A stretch of DNA of 64,000 nt from Hexactinellida sp. DTS-2022. Lineage: Eukaryota; Porifera; Hexactinellida. The stretch is from NCBI GenBank assembly GCA_028753945.1, contig JAPNXP010000009.1, forward strand, positions 6,386,001-6,450,000. The letters are read 5' to 3'. Below, piece after piece: positions 1 to 11,124 of this stretch. The notes under the pieces are model-generated. The model saw nothing but the letters and a program-made list of their open reading frames with translations, made no database searches and was not told the origin of the DNA. The translations under genes and the position numbers were made by a program. Positions within the stretch are counted from its first letter, which is position 1; every line of letters begins with the position of its first letter.

Positions 1-175
1 TTTTCAGACTCTTTAGGTGAAGTTTCTCGGGATCGTAGTCGCTCATGGATTCATCGTCATCCTCGTAATCTGACCCACAGTCGCTGAAGGAATCAATTTC
101 ACTATATATTGCTAATATCTCTGCCAACTCAAGCTGATCTAAATCTATAATAACCTTGGGGTCTGCATTTGCCAT
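1..175 (-). CDS. Acidic hypothetical protein, N-terminal part only
   Basis: The reverse strand opens with an ATG at 175 in a good context (AAAG before ATGG) and stays open to the window edge, giving 58 codons. An in-frame stop lies upstream, so this ATG is probably the true start. The translated part begins MANADPKVIIDLDQLELAEI and continues into an Asp/Glu/Ser-rich stretch (residues about 28-48). I recognise no domain. It is divergent from the RWDD2-like gene, with about 1.3 kb between the two starts. The rest of the gene lies outside the window, so its function cannot be judged. Confidence 0.6.
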   Translation of the reverse strand, partial: MANADPKVIIDLDQLELAEILAIYSEIDSFSDCGSDYEDDDESMSDYDPEKLHLKSLK

Positions 176-1497
176 CTTTGTTGAATTCTTTTTTAGCTTT
201 TGTTGATGTTGTGTCTACTTCAGTGAAGATGTCAGTTGATATTTCATTGCTCTCCAGGTTGTATTTATACTGGGAGCACTAGTAAGCTAGCAGTAGCTAT
301 TCAGCATGAGATAACCTGAATATTTAAATGCTATAACACAAAGTGTGATGACTTTATCTCAGAATTGAGATTCATACATGTGTTCGGTCTTTAGATCTGA
401 TTCCTATTATTCAGCTCCAAGCTTACAGCATTATAGCTTACTTGATAATTTCAATATTATGGATCTACTAGGATTTCTTCTTGAATTGGGGATTACTTGC
501 TCGGTTTTATTCTATTGTAGGAGCTTTATCTGCTTCCTCAATGTATTCCATAGCCATTGCAACCTAATCTAATTCAACGAGGATTAGCGTTATCGTTATC
601 TTCATTGTATTACGAAATATAATGAATATAATTGTACTTGTAATAAGTACACTACCCGTTTACATTAAATTACACTAGAACCTCGTTAATACCAACACCA
701 ACGGACAGTAAAAAATTGTTCGCTTTATCAGGGTTAATACATATTTAATAGCCATTGTAGGAACCTGATTTTCGGAACTGTTTGTTCGTCTAATCCGGAA
801 ATTCGTATTAACTGTGTTTGTACTAACGAGATTTTACTGTATTCTTCAAATTACGACAATCTTGAGATGACTTGCACCTTTTTGTTTCCCCTAAAATAGT
901 AGTTTTTAAGATGACCTGGAGACTACAAAGTATTCGTTTGTTATAGAGCAATTTCCTATCACTCGGATATGAATGCATAACTAATAGGCAATGATTTGTG
1001 CAAGTTTCATACTTCAGCTGCTTTTCTAGAATTATTGGTGATCAATTGTATTTTATACTTTGTCCTTACGCGCAAATGTAGAGTTCTTCCAATTCTGATT
1101 TGATAATCAAATTACTTTCTCCATAAGGAATTATATAAATATTGTTTGAATTTCCTTAAAATTGAAATCAGCACTTCTCTCCGTTTGCTGTTTTCTTAGA
1201 AGCAAGCTATGCCATAATTTCCGTTAAATATTAAATGGACTCTAATGCACTATTTTCAGTGTTAGCCAGTATTTCATTGTATCATTTATTTTCAGACACT
1301 TAGTTCGCGCTACTGGCGTTTTTAGACTTTCTGCCCTCGCTTATACTTGAAACATATTACATATTGGAATTTATATGTGGTTAAGAGACCGATTTATATT
1401 TTAATGATTGGATTGCTGAAATGTTTTCTGAAGCTCGTGGTGGTGTAATTTACCACCGCTTATTATTGAATCCCATTAATTAAGTATTCATATATAG
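176..1497. other. AT-rich divergent intergenic region
   Basis: This stretch separates the minus-strand acidic protein from the plus-strand RWDD2-like gene. It is AT-rich and contains only short open frames of non-coding character. It presumably carries both promoters and the 5' untranslated exon of the RWDD2-like gene, which by splice signals ends at 1497. I see no RNA gene or repeat in it. Confidence 0.5.
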
Positions 1498-1543
1498 GTA
1501 AGAAATAACTGTAGGGTTTCATTCTTAACTTTTGCACTCTCAG

Positions 1544-2449
1544 ATGGCTAGAAATGAGACTGAATTAAATTTGCAATCTCAACTTGATGAGATTGAAGTT
1601 CTTCAAGCAATGTTTTGTGGAGACTGTGAAAAGATTGTGATTACGGAGATAACTCCATTTACTGAGGCAAAATACTTCCTTTCGGGACACACGCAACACT
1701 ATGATTCTATTATTTCATTCCATTTGCAACAAGAGGTGACTATTGTAAGATCTCAAACAGATGAGATTAAAATTGGAATTAAAGTGTATTGTAGCTTTTC
1801 CAGGGATTATCCTATCTCCGCTATTCCCAAGGTTCGAGTTATCTGTGATGGTGCCTCCAATAGTTCCCATATTAACTTTGATAATAAGCTATCTGAATAC
1901 GTTAATGGCATCGCTATTGGAGAGCAGTGCATGGTTGAGATTATACAATGGATCCAGGAGAATATTCACAATTATATTCTGGTTAATGATCAGTTTTCTA
2001 AGCCCACAAAGCCAATGCTAGAACCCACAGATGGCTCGCTTACTTTCTCTCGCATCTGGATTTACTCGCACCACATCTACAGCACTGTAAAGCGAAAGAA
2101 TATCCTGAATTGGGCGGGAGAGCTTAAATTGACAGGATTCTCCCTTCCAGGCAAGCCCGGGGTAATTTGCGCTGAGGGCAATACCGATGGTGTGGACGAG
2201 TACTATTCGCGGTTAAAGGCTCTGAATTGGAAGCGACTTTCTTGCAAACTAAAAGAGGACTTTGGATTAATCATTTTTGATGTTGAAAGTAAGTTTTTAA
2301 ATTTCGAAGAGATTAGCTTTGACCCTCACGGACATGGGGACTACCATATGGACCTAGGTAAGTTCTTTCAGTTCCTTAAGAACCATGGATTAGAAGACAA
2401 GTTCCATGTTCTTTTTGGAGTCAAAGGTACAGAATCGAAGGTCTATTAG
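1544..2449 (+). CDS. RWDD2: RWD domain-containing protein 2-like
   Basis: A 301-residue protein with an N-terminal RWD domain (about residues 10-140), starting with the typical LQSQLDEIEVLQAMF helix. A C-terminal DUF1115-type region follows (about 165-295), with IWIYSHHIYS near its start. This is the RWDD2A/B architecture and length. The molecular role of the family is not well defined; RWD folds usually mediate protein contacts. I chose the ATG at 1544 because the same frame upstream only offers a TTG. A pyrimidine-rich tract ending CTCTCAG abuts this ATG, and a GTAAGA donor lies at 1498, so a 46-nt intron in the 5'UTR (1498-1543) is likely. The coding sequence is clearly more AT-rich than the other genes here. 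An alternative is a more distant RWD/DUF1115 paralogue. Confidence 0.85.
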   Translation: MARNETELNLQSQLDEIEVLQAMFCGDCEKIVITEITPFTEAKYFLSGHTQHYDSIISFHLQQEVTIVRSQTDEIKIGIKVYCSFSRDYPISAIPKVRVICDGASNSSHINFDNKLSEYVNGIAIGEQCMVEIIQWIQENIHNYILVNDQFSKPTKPMLEPTDGSLTFSRIWIYSHHIYSTVKRKNILNWAGELKLTGFSLPGKPGVICAEGNTDGVDEYYSRLKALNWKRLSCKLKEDFGLIIFDVESKFLNFEEISFDPHGHGDYHMDLGKFFQFLKNHGLEDKFHVLFGVKGTESKVY

Positions 2450-3210
2450 CGTATATGTATTCCAACCACTAATGCTACCTCTTACGATCGGATTTCCTAA
2501 ACCTTGCATTCTGGGCTTGTAAGATTTAATAATCTTATTAGTACAGTCTACTCCAGTTATAAGAAAGTATAGTTTTAAGAATTAGTCAGAAAGTACGATC
2601 TAATTGAAAACAGCTCCGCTTATATCAAAAGAAAGCAAATTTCCACTAATTCCTTCCATATCTAATTCACTACATCGAAACTCTATCGAAATATACATTC
2701 AGAGGTCAACGATTCGTATAACGGGAGTTTTCAATCTATATTTTAACTATCCTAAGCTAGTGAGTGCTAATTAGATGATCTTTGCGGGTGGACTGGAATT
2801 CGACGTTGTAGAATAATTATCGTTGGTTATAAGCAACAATTATTCACCACACTTTTTCAATCTTTATTTAATTTGCAAGTGATGGAGATATTTAGGCATC
2901 GAAACTTGAGTATGTATTGGACAATCGATCGTTGCCATTTAATTATTAAATAAAAATAACACAGGTTATCTATTAGGTATCTTGCTTGGAATGGAATAGA
3001 TACTATATTTTCCAATTTTGAAATTTTATATCTGTTGGCTGCATACCTATTGCCCGATCTGGTTATAAAGCTTCGTGTCTATTTTTGGCTGAGTTATACT
3101 ATAGATTCCACTAGCTTAATAATAGTATCTATTAACTATCCTGCTAATTTATGAGATAGTCTTTAGTTAACAGGTAAGTACTGTTCCTCAAGGATATTAT
3201 ACGAATTAGA
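2450..3210. other. AT-rich intergenic region
   Basis: This region holds the 3' end of the RWDD2-like gene and the promoter of the PPP1R16-like gene. An AATAAA lies near 2950, about 500 nt after the RWDD2 stop, and is a possible poly(A) signal. A GTAAGT donor-like site occurs near 3174, shortly before the next start codon. Nothing else is recognisable. Confidence 0.45.
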
Positions 3211-5004
3211 ATGGCTGGCAAGAAGACAGCAGACTACTCGGCTCTCGTCGCGATGACGCATGATGCGTTACTGGCGGAAGTTCCTAAGCTGGACCGAATG
3301 AGCCAAGCGGAGAGACTCAAGCACAACCGGAGGCGTCGGGAGAAGCAGATCAAGAAGTGGAAAGAGCTCGAGGAGAAGGAATTCAAAAAGAACTTGAATC
3401 GTGGCGCGGGGAAGAAAAACTCGAGCTCTCAGCTGGTAAAGAACGGGGACGGGACTAACGACAGACACATAGACTTCATTAGTCAGTCGAAACTGTTCGA
3501 CTTTGTCTCTAAGCGGACTCTCAAGGACATGAAAACCTTTCTCGACAAGTTCGGCGCGGCGGAGCAGGTGTCTCTCATCGGGTCCGTCAACCACCACGGG
3601 ATGACTGCTCTCCACAAGTGCGTGGCAGAGGGAGCGACGAAGATATCGGAGGAGCTGATCTCCCGCGGGGCGGATGTGAATATCGGAGACAAGGACCACT
3701 GGACCCCTCTCCACGCGGCAGCCTTTATAGGCGACCTGGACATGGTGGACCTGTTCGTGGCCAGCGGCGCGGACCTCAAACGGTTGAACCTGGATCTGCA
3801 GAGCTGTCTGGACCTGACGGAGGCCCGCGACGTGAAGGAGTTCCTGCAAGAACAGTTCCAGCGCCAGAAGATAACCGAGGAAGCGATGCAGGCGCTGAAG
3901 AGCGCGCCCTCCGTCTGCATGCTCTCCGAAGCGGAGGGGCTCTCTCTCGCGGAGCTCAACAATTCGCGCTTCGACGGCGGAGCGACTCTCCTGCACATCG
4001 CGGCTTCTAACGGGTTCAACGAGGTGGTAGACACTCTCCTAAAGCGGGGCGTGGGTCTGGAGGTGAGGGACGAGGACGGATGGACCCCGCTCCACGCGGC
4101 GGTCTACTGGGGACAGGAGAGCACCATAGCCAAGCTGCTGCTCGGGGACGCCTCCTTCTACGCCGAGACGCACGCGGGGGAGGACGTGCTCGCGCTGGCG
4201 CCGAACGACAATCTGAAGGAGCGAATCGAGGCCATGTTCACTGACTATAGCAAGGAGAAGGCCAAGCACTTCTTCGACTCAATCGATCTCCATGTCCCCA
4301 CTACGCGAGACACGCGCAGCAGTAGCATCATGGCTAAGACGCTGCTCAAGTCGCCGGAGAAAGAGGACTACACCACCACCGCCATGCTGATGGGCACTAA
4401 CCTGGGAGTTCTGGATGACACATCAGATGATGACGATACGTTTAAGCTTTTCTTCAAAACCAGCGTTGACATTTCTGACCCTTATCTCCGCAAGGTGTAT
4501 GGGAATAATTACGAGCCGAAAACCTTATCGCTAACAACCGACTCGATAACCGGGGCGGCCTACTCCCTCAAGCAGTCTTCTAGGGATTGCATATTCGTTT
4601 CTAACCCCGCCCCGAGCACGCCCATGGATGAGGAGGGAGGCAATCTGTCGGCGATCGTAGAGGAGAAATCAAGAAACCTAGAAGATAACTCCAAATCGAA
4701 TGACACCACTGAGCCTCCAGCGTTTGTTTTCAGCGGAGTCGACGCAGACGTGGCAGAGAAGGGACTCACCAATGCGGACAAGTTCGATGCGGACTCACCA
4801 CGCAGACAACTATTAAACACGCAATCTGTCGAAATTTCGCGGGAACCACAAGAACAGGTAAGAACTATGAGTGATATTCAGGTACCCCAAATTAAACGTG
4901 GCAAGAAACAAACTTCTTTTGAACCGAGGTCAAAGGACAAAGCGGAAACGAGAAATAAACAAACGAGGAGACTTGGGAAGAAGGATGGATGCACTATTTT
5001 CTAA
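3211..5004 (+). CDS. PPP1R16: PP1 regulatory subunit 16-like (MYPT3/TIMAP family), ankyrin repeats with CAAX tail
   Basis: A 597-residue single-exon protein. The basic N-terminal helix (residues 30-60) precedes an RVxF-type PP1-docking motif, RHIDF at 85-89. Two blocks of ankyrin repeats follow (about 127-205 and 256-345), containing DHWTPLHAAA and DGWTPLHAAV. The C-terminal half is low-complexity and charged. The protein ends in Cys-Thr-Ile-Phe, a CAAX prenylation box. PPP1R16A/B share exactly this order (basic helix, RVxF, ankyrins, C-terminal CAAX), whereas PPP1R12/MYPT1 lacks the lipid box. Known family members target protein phosphatase 1 to the plasma membrane. The terminal Phe suggests geranylgeranylation (inference). 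The start codon is preceded by TTAG plus one base. Confidence 0.85.
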   Translation: MAGKKTADYSALVAMTHDALLAEVPKLDRMSQAERLKHNRRRREKQIKKWKELEEKEFKKNLNRGAGKKNSSSQLVKNGDGTNDRHIDFISQSKLFDFVSKRTLKDMKTFLDKFGAAEQVSLIGSVNHHGMTALHKCVAEGATKISEELISRGADVNIGDKDHWTPLHAAAFIGDLDMVDLFVASGADLKRLNLDLQSCLDLTEARDVKEFLQEQFQRQKITEEAMQALKSAPSVCMLSEAEGLSLAELNNSRFDGGATLLHIAASNGFNEVVDTLLKRGVGLEVRDEDGWTPLHAAVYWGQESTIAKLLLGDASFYAETHAGEDVLALAPNDNLKERIEAMFTDYSKEKAKHFFDSIDLHVPTTRDTRSSSIMAKTLLKSPEKEDYTTTAMLMGTNLGVLDDTSDDDDTFKLFFKTSVDISDPYLRKVYGNNYEPKTLSLTTDSITGAAYSLKQSSRDCIFVSNPAPSTPMDEEGGNLSAIVEEKSRNLEDNSKSNDTTEPPAFVFSGVDADVAEKGLTNADKFDADSPRRQLLNTQSVEISREPQEQVRTMSDIQVPQIKRGKKQTSFEPRSKDKAETRNKQTRRLGKKDGCTIF

Positions 5005-8000
5005 TCTTGATACTTTTTATTCAAAGATTTTAGCAGAAACGTTTTCACATTTGTAAATTTGTTCCCCTCAGCTCCAGGACTGTTGCTACCTATTCTATTT
5101 AATTGGTTCTGCTATGTATGTATATTTAGGTGTGTTAAGGATCTTTTGAATGAGAAAATCTGTATACTTCGAGTTATTATAGATTGCAATCAGAAAGGTG
5201 CTTGCCTTATTCTAATGCACATTATTGGTATAGTATTTATGCAGTATTCTATACTTGGGTTTATTTGATGTTTGGGGTGAAGGGTGGCATAGGTATTTTG
5301 CCCACAGGAAGTGTAAATGAAACTCTGTTAATAATGTACCAGTTTTTCTTATAGAAAAGCAGTCTATAACTCTATATAATGGCTTGAAATTTGTAAAATT
5401 TTTCATTCCTTCTAGATATCTATATGTTTCAGAGGTGCAATTGTCAGTAAGTTAGTATGAATATCTTAGAAGTATGTTATGTAAGAACTCATCTTATCTC
5501 CTGTTGACAATTTCACCACAGCTCTGTTGTCCATAGTTTGAAGACCGGCTAGCAATCCTACCAATGATATGGTAAGTGATCTCATCATCAAGGGTCATTG
5601 CATTATTATATATTACGTTTACAAACATTCTATTTTCATTTTATTTATGTAGGACTCCCTTCTTTGTTTCTATTCCAAGGTAAACTATTTTATTATTTGT
5701 GGTTAGTTAGTTATTATTTATTCATTCGATAAATTTGTCTTTCTATTTATTTTTCATTATTAAATTTTCTAGCGATTAGCGTAATCATTTGGCTCCATTA
5801 AAATCTACTTTAATAGTCGATAATTATTCATTACAGGATTCAGAGTATTCTAGTGTTTCATTTCTATGAAATGTGTACTAATTGCTCTCCAATGTATGTC
5901 AATATTCAAATATATTCCTGCTATTACACATCCGATATCCCATATTACTGTGCTAGTCTACCTATTGCGTCATCGCCTGTTTATATTCACCTTGAATTGT
6001 GGGAGTAAATTTGAGGTGTATTCCTAAGTCTAAAAGTAGTGGAACCATGGGCGTAGCCACCCAAAAAAAAAATTCGGGGGGGGCATTATTTAGACAAAAT
6101 TTACAAATTTCTAATTGATTTATTCACTTAATTTTAGAATGTTTGTACTGTTTTGACAAAAATGGTCCCCCTACAATTGGTCCGGGGGACCCCATGGATA
6201 CGCCCATGAATGGAACGCTCTTAAGTATAGCGTCGTTCTCTAAAAGTGCTCCTCCTATGTAGCATTATAGGGCCTCCCTTTGGTGTCCTGGCATCTATCG
6301 ATAATTTGAAAAAATTTAATTTCAGAATAGATATTGAGCTGTGTCATCAGAAGCATCCGGATTTTCCAGCTGGCTAAGTTTATCAACTTAATAGTAGATG
6401 CATATTTCAACCTTGGAAAGTTAGCTCGCCATTTGTCTCGAGTTAATTCTTACAAACTTGTTTAATAATTTATGTATTCAGCGTTATTCCTGCATAACAG
6501 ATCTTATTATGACAAACTAGGTATCAGCAATTATTAAACCATCGGATTACATCACAAATCTGCTCGCTCACTTCCTCTAATTAGTGAGACCACCATTCTT
6601 GCTCTCGTACCTCTCTCAAGTGTTGTTGGGAGCACTTGCGTTAATTTCAATTCTTATTACGCACGTCCCAATTATTATGGCTATTTCCCAGGATAATTGA
6701 AACTAGAAATGTTAACACCCTCGCGACCTAACCTCATGATTGAGATTGTATGACTAATTAGAGTATAATTAGATTGAATTATTTATACTTGCACCAATAA
6801 TGTAGTTAGTTCCTGGTATAAACCGTTCTATTTTCTTAATTCTCTCTTGTAATTTGACAGGTCATTCTCCTATCAATGATCAAACTGGAATTTGTGATCA
6901 AAGTGCCAAATCAAATAACGATTAATTTAATTAGCTTTCGAGGTCCACAATTGTTACATATTTTTGTTGCAACAGACTTGTGTACAATTAATTATGTCGC
7001 GTCTCGTTCTCCATACTTGTGTATTTAAGATGCTATACTAATTGTGTCTCAGCTATCTTATACCTTGTACTTGCTAGTGTACCCATCAATTCTCTTTGCA
7101 GATCTATAACTTATATGTGTTTGATGAATAATTGATGAACAATTAATTAACTCAGTGTTTTTGGTCATTATTCCAATTATTCTCGTTATCTCCTTGTTTT
7201 CGTAGGGGGAAATATTCTCTTATAATTAATTGAGCTCGAAACAGAATTGTAATTGTAACTTTATTTAATTAATAGGAGAGTGTGGAATCGCATCTTTCCC
7301 AGTTATGTCTGTATCTGTGACCCAACAACTTATCTTTTTAAAATTAAACTTTAAATTAATTAATTGCTATCTCGCGCGAGCAATTAATCAGCCTGACTAT
7401 GTTGAGTAATTCATTAACATTGGAGATTTGCTCTAGAGCCATTATTCTCTGCAGACCACGCGGAGGCTGCCATCTGTTTAACAATTACGATGCTCATTTG
7501 TCTGGGGAGACTTGATTTAATTAATTACTTATATTTTGGAATTATATCGTAATTATTCACCAGTTTCTCTCGTGCTATTATCTGCATAAATTTTTTAATC
7601 AAAAGTATCTACCTCTTTCAGTAGATAAAGACCTTATTGAGTTACAACTAATTGTTTCTGTAACTCAATAATTTATGCAACTTATAAGGAAGGTACATTG
7701 TCCAATTGTGCTCCACTCGATCATAACTGATGAATTAATTAAGGGAAAGCTATTTAGCTAGTGCTGATTTAATAATCGCTGTTGTTATCTCCTGTTTTAT
7801 CTCTGTACTACCATCAGAAAATGAATTTGCCACTGCACAGTTAATACCTTTTGTGGAGTTTTAATTGCTCAAGCGTTTAAACAGGTATTAAGTCTAATTA
7901 TTTTCTTCATATATTAGCTAAGTTGTTGAATAAAATTATAATAAAGATTTGCATTAATTAAAATTATTTTATTTATTGATTGGGGTTTAGATTATATGGT

Positions 8001-8957
8001 TCTCAGGGGTTGTTAATAGTTATTTATGGATTCCACACTTGTACAAGTTTGTTGTCTTCTTTCATTCTTCTACTGGTAAACAAATCTCCTCTACAACTTA
8101 TCCCTATCTTACTTTATTGGCTGCTATAACTAATATTTGACTAAATCTTGGACAGTTTCATTGAGAACACAACTTTAGTTGCCATCTGCTGCTCAGCTAA
8201 AGTATGTATAATTAATTTAGCTGCTAAATACAACTCGAGTTAATTGTTTATAATTGAAAATTAATCGAAATAGTATGGAAATCGTTCAAAAATAGATCTT
8301 AATCTATCAATTGGCTACCATTTAAGTTTGTTGGAATATTTTTAAAAATTTTTGAAAACCTTTAGAATACTATCGATGTTATTTCTTGGTAAGAATTCAT
8401 TATTTTCTCCAGGAGCATTTTTCCTTTCTACCAAATACTTATTTACTTCTGCAACCATGTACTCTAACGTGGCTATTAAACGCCCCTATTAGCTAAATCT
8501 TTTGCAAATTCAGCTGTTAATTCATATGTATTATACACTAGAAGATTACATTATAGCTCATTGGTTAAATACTGAGGTAAAAAATTATTGACCGTAATTA
8601 TTAATTGTATGCATTATTGAATTCGCAAGTGCCTCTTCTATAAATACCACTTTTCGGCGCTATTACATATACATACGTTATATTCAGATACCTGGTAAGG
8701 CTGTTTATTTATCATACTTTGTGTTTATTTTATGTACTCTGCGACGCAACACTTGTTCCTACCACTAATTATACTGTATACCAAGTCATTAGTCCTCATT
8801 ATTATTGACAGACTCATTCCAACTATAAATACTCTTACTTGAGCAATTAATTATACTTAGGCATTTCAAAATTTAACGTCAATCTTATACTATGCTCTCT
8901 GAATAATCATCCATTGCGCTTTTTAGGCAATTTCTGCATTATTGACACCTGACTGGC
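5005..8957. other. 4-kb AT-rich gene-poor region upstream of the homeodomain gene
   Basis: This is the largest intergenic gap in the window. It contains only short AT-rich open frames that look non-coding. It does hold a small inverted-repeat element (6046-6210), two short intervals bounded by good splice sites (5522-5571 and 5653-5679), and many TAATTA/TTAATTAA cores, densest between about 6,900 and 8,300. It may carry regulatory DNA or 5' untranslated exons for the homeodomain gene that follows. I see no tRNA or rRNA. Confidence 0.5.
6046..6210. mobile_element. MITE-like element with terminal inverted repeats
   Basis: The left end CATGGGCGTAGCCA (6046-6059) matches the reverse complement of the right end (6195-6208) at 13 of 14 positions. 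The element is about 165 bp and has no coding capacity. It is flanked on both sides by TGGAAC (6040-6045 and 6211-6216), a possible 6-bp target-site duplication. An A-run, a G-run and a G/C-rich right arm lie inside. Short non-autonomous DNA transposons look like this. The superfamily cannot be assigned from one copy. Confidence 0.55.
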
Positions 8958-11086
8958 ATGACACTTGAAACGATCTCTTCTTCCAATATCTTTACATCTG
9001 ATTCTACATACCAATTCGCCACTCGAGTTGCACCGGACCCAGAAGAGCGTACATTGATGATCTCATTCATAAACTTCCTCCAAAAGCATCATTTAGATGT
9101 AAGAATATTAACAAATTTATTTGTAGATGTATTTATCCATGCTAGGCTATAACTAGCTAATAATCCGGCGCTAAATGTTGGCTTGTTAACTGCGCCGCAA
9201 ATTATTTCGGCTCGATTATTGGTACTTTTTAGCAATGAATTTCTCAAGTTATTTTGTGTAGTTAATTAAGCTAGATAATTAAAAAACAAGGTTCTTAGTG
9301 GTTCGATTGATTCGGTTAGAGCCAATCGAATTCCCTGAAGAAAAGCGACATTGTGCATGCAAATTCCCATCTCTCGATACACATCTCCCTGGCAATGAAC
9401 ATGCCAATACAACCAGTATTGTCATGCTAATTACTATATTGATAGTATTAATAATTATAATTTTCTTTGTAAGAATTCAATAAATTCATTTTGTATATAA
9501 ATTGGAAAATAATTAGGTTAAGTTTCCATTCTTTTTATGGTAAGCCTTTGTTTACGAATTTGGACTTTGGTTTCTCAACCCACTAATATCTATAGCTTAT
9601 TAATATTAATGTCCATCAGTTCTATTTAAATACTTCTACTCCTCCGCTAGTTTTTCCAGTTGCTATATCTAATTATATATCCCTCTTCTAGGAGACTCAA
9701 GCAGCTCTGCTAAGAGAGCTCTCCCTTACAGACAACTCTGAGGTTACACTGGACGAGCTACAAGAGGCGATTAATATGTAAGTTTGTTTTATATCTCCAT
9801 AATTAATATTGATTAATATTAATACTCGTTTCAAAACCTCAACTAGATCCCAACACACTCAAACACAGCATCTTAATTTATTAGTAACCAATCTATTGTG
9901 TGTAGGTCATAGATAATTAGCGATATTTGGGTACATTATCAGAAGTTATAATCACTGCCAATTATCCTCTGATAAGAACTAACCGCACTAATTAGCTTTA
10001 TATATCTAATTTTAATTTTGAATCTGAGTGCACCTTTTCTTTCTGTTGAGCTAATATAATGCTAAACGTAAACTCCATTGTAAGTACAGCTGGAGACTGT
10101 CCAGCCAGGTTGATAGAAATTTTTGTGATTTATTACAATAATAATGTCTTGTGCTGATGCGGTAAATGAGTGTTTACTATGTAATAACTATTAATTAATT
10201 AATACTAGCAAAAGCTGGATTTTCTAGCCACTTAGCTTGTTCTCTGCTGCACTCAGTTAATTAGCAATCGAATCGTATTTTTAATTCATCATTTTGGTTA
10301 TTTGCATTTCAGCTGGCATTGTCGAATCCCGAAGAGTACAATGTTATCTAGAAATTCCTGAGCAAACTCTCCATATGCCAAAAGATTGGTATCAGTTTAA
10401 TTCAGATAGCAATTTACTTCAAAATAAGTTTATTTCAAGCGAATTGTTTCGTTAACATTTATACTATACTATCTCTGTAATGTATTACTCCATATTTGAG
10501 TTTATAAAGCTTTCTGCATAGGAGAGACACTAAGCTATTGAGGGAGCCTCGGTTCCTATCCGTTGGCCAGCTGTCCCCTCTTCCAATGGAGACTGATGAG
10601 GCCTACAGAAAGCTGCAATCCGTCCATCTACAGGCGATCGATAAACCTCTTACTCCTGGCTACACCGACCTCTCCATTGGTTCTGCCATAGAAAATGGCT
10701 CTCCTTCTCCCCCACTGCTAATTAAGGACGATTTCAGGATGAAGAGCGCTTATCCGAATGACGGTGCTTCCATTCTAGTGCCAAACTCCTCCCCCTCTGG
10801 CTCTGTCGGCGCCACTGCGCCCGGGGCTGCCTCCTACCAGCTCCCTATAATCCTCAACAGCCTGCAGGGCACCAGTCAGGCGAGCAGCATGTACACACTC
10901 CTGCAGCCCTCGCAGAGACAGACCCAGATCCTGGTGGACGTAGGTTCTAACTCTCTTGCGCAGCTCCAGCAGTTTGGCACCAAGAGCCTCAATGGGGTCA
11001 TTCCCATCCAGCTAAACCTGTCCGCCTCCCAGCATCTGCAGCAGCAGCAGCAACCACAGGCTCCTGCAACACCACCACAACAACAA

Positions 11087-11124
<38 letters not shown>

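Noticed and set aside
1532-1543. Upstream extension of the RWDD2-like frame
   Set aside because: It begins with TTG and includes the CTCTCAG acceptor-like tract; the ATG at 1544 is the first real start.
3268-4034. Long minus-strand open frames opposite the PPP1R16-like gene (183 and 242 codons)
   Set aside because: They mirror GC-rich codons of a clear gene, have no domain and no splice or start context.
4857-4884. A 24-nt stretch bounded by a strong donor (CAG/GTAAGA) and an AG in the PPP1R16-like gene
   Set aside because: It keeps the frame whether removed or not, and 24 nt is too short for a spliceosomal intron; I treat it as coding.
5059-5406. Short open frames after the PPP1R16-like gene
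   Set aside because: They are AT-rich, without coding bias or homology, and most likely lie in the 3'UTR and spacer.
6880-6906. Paired TGATCAAA sequences resembling TCF/LEF sites
   Set aside because: Only one fits the consensus fully, and such short sites are common in AT-rich DNA.
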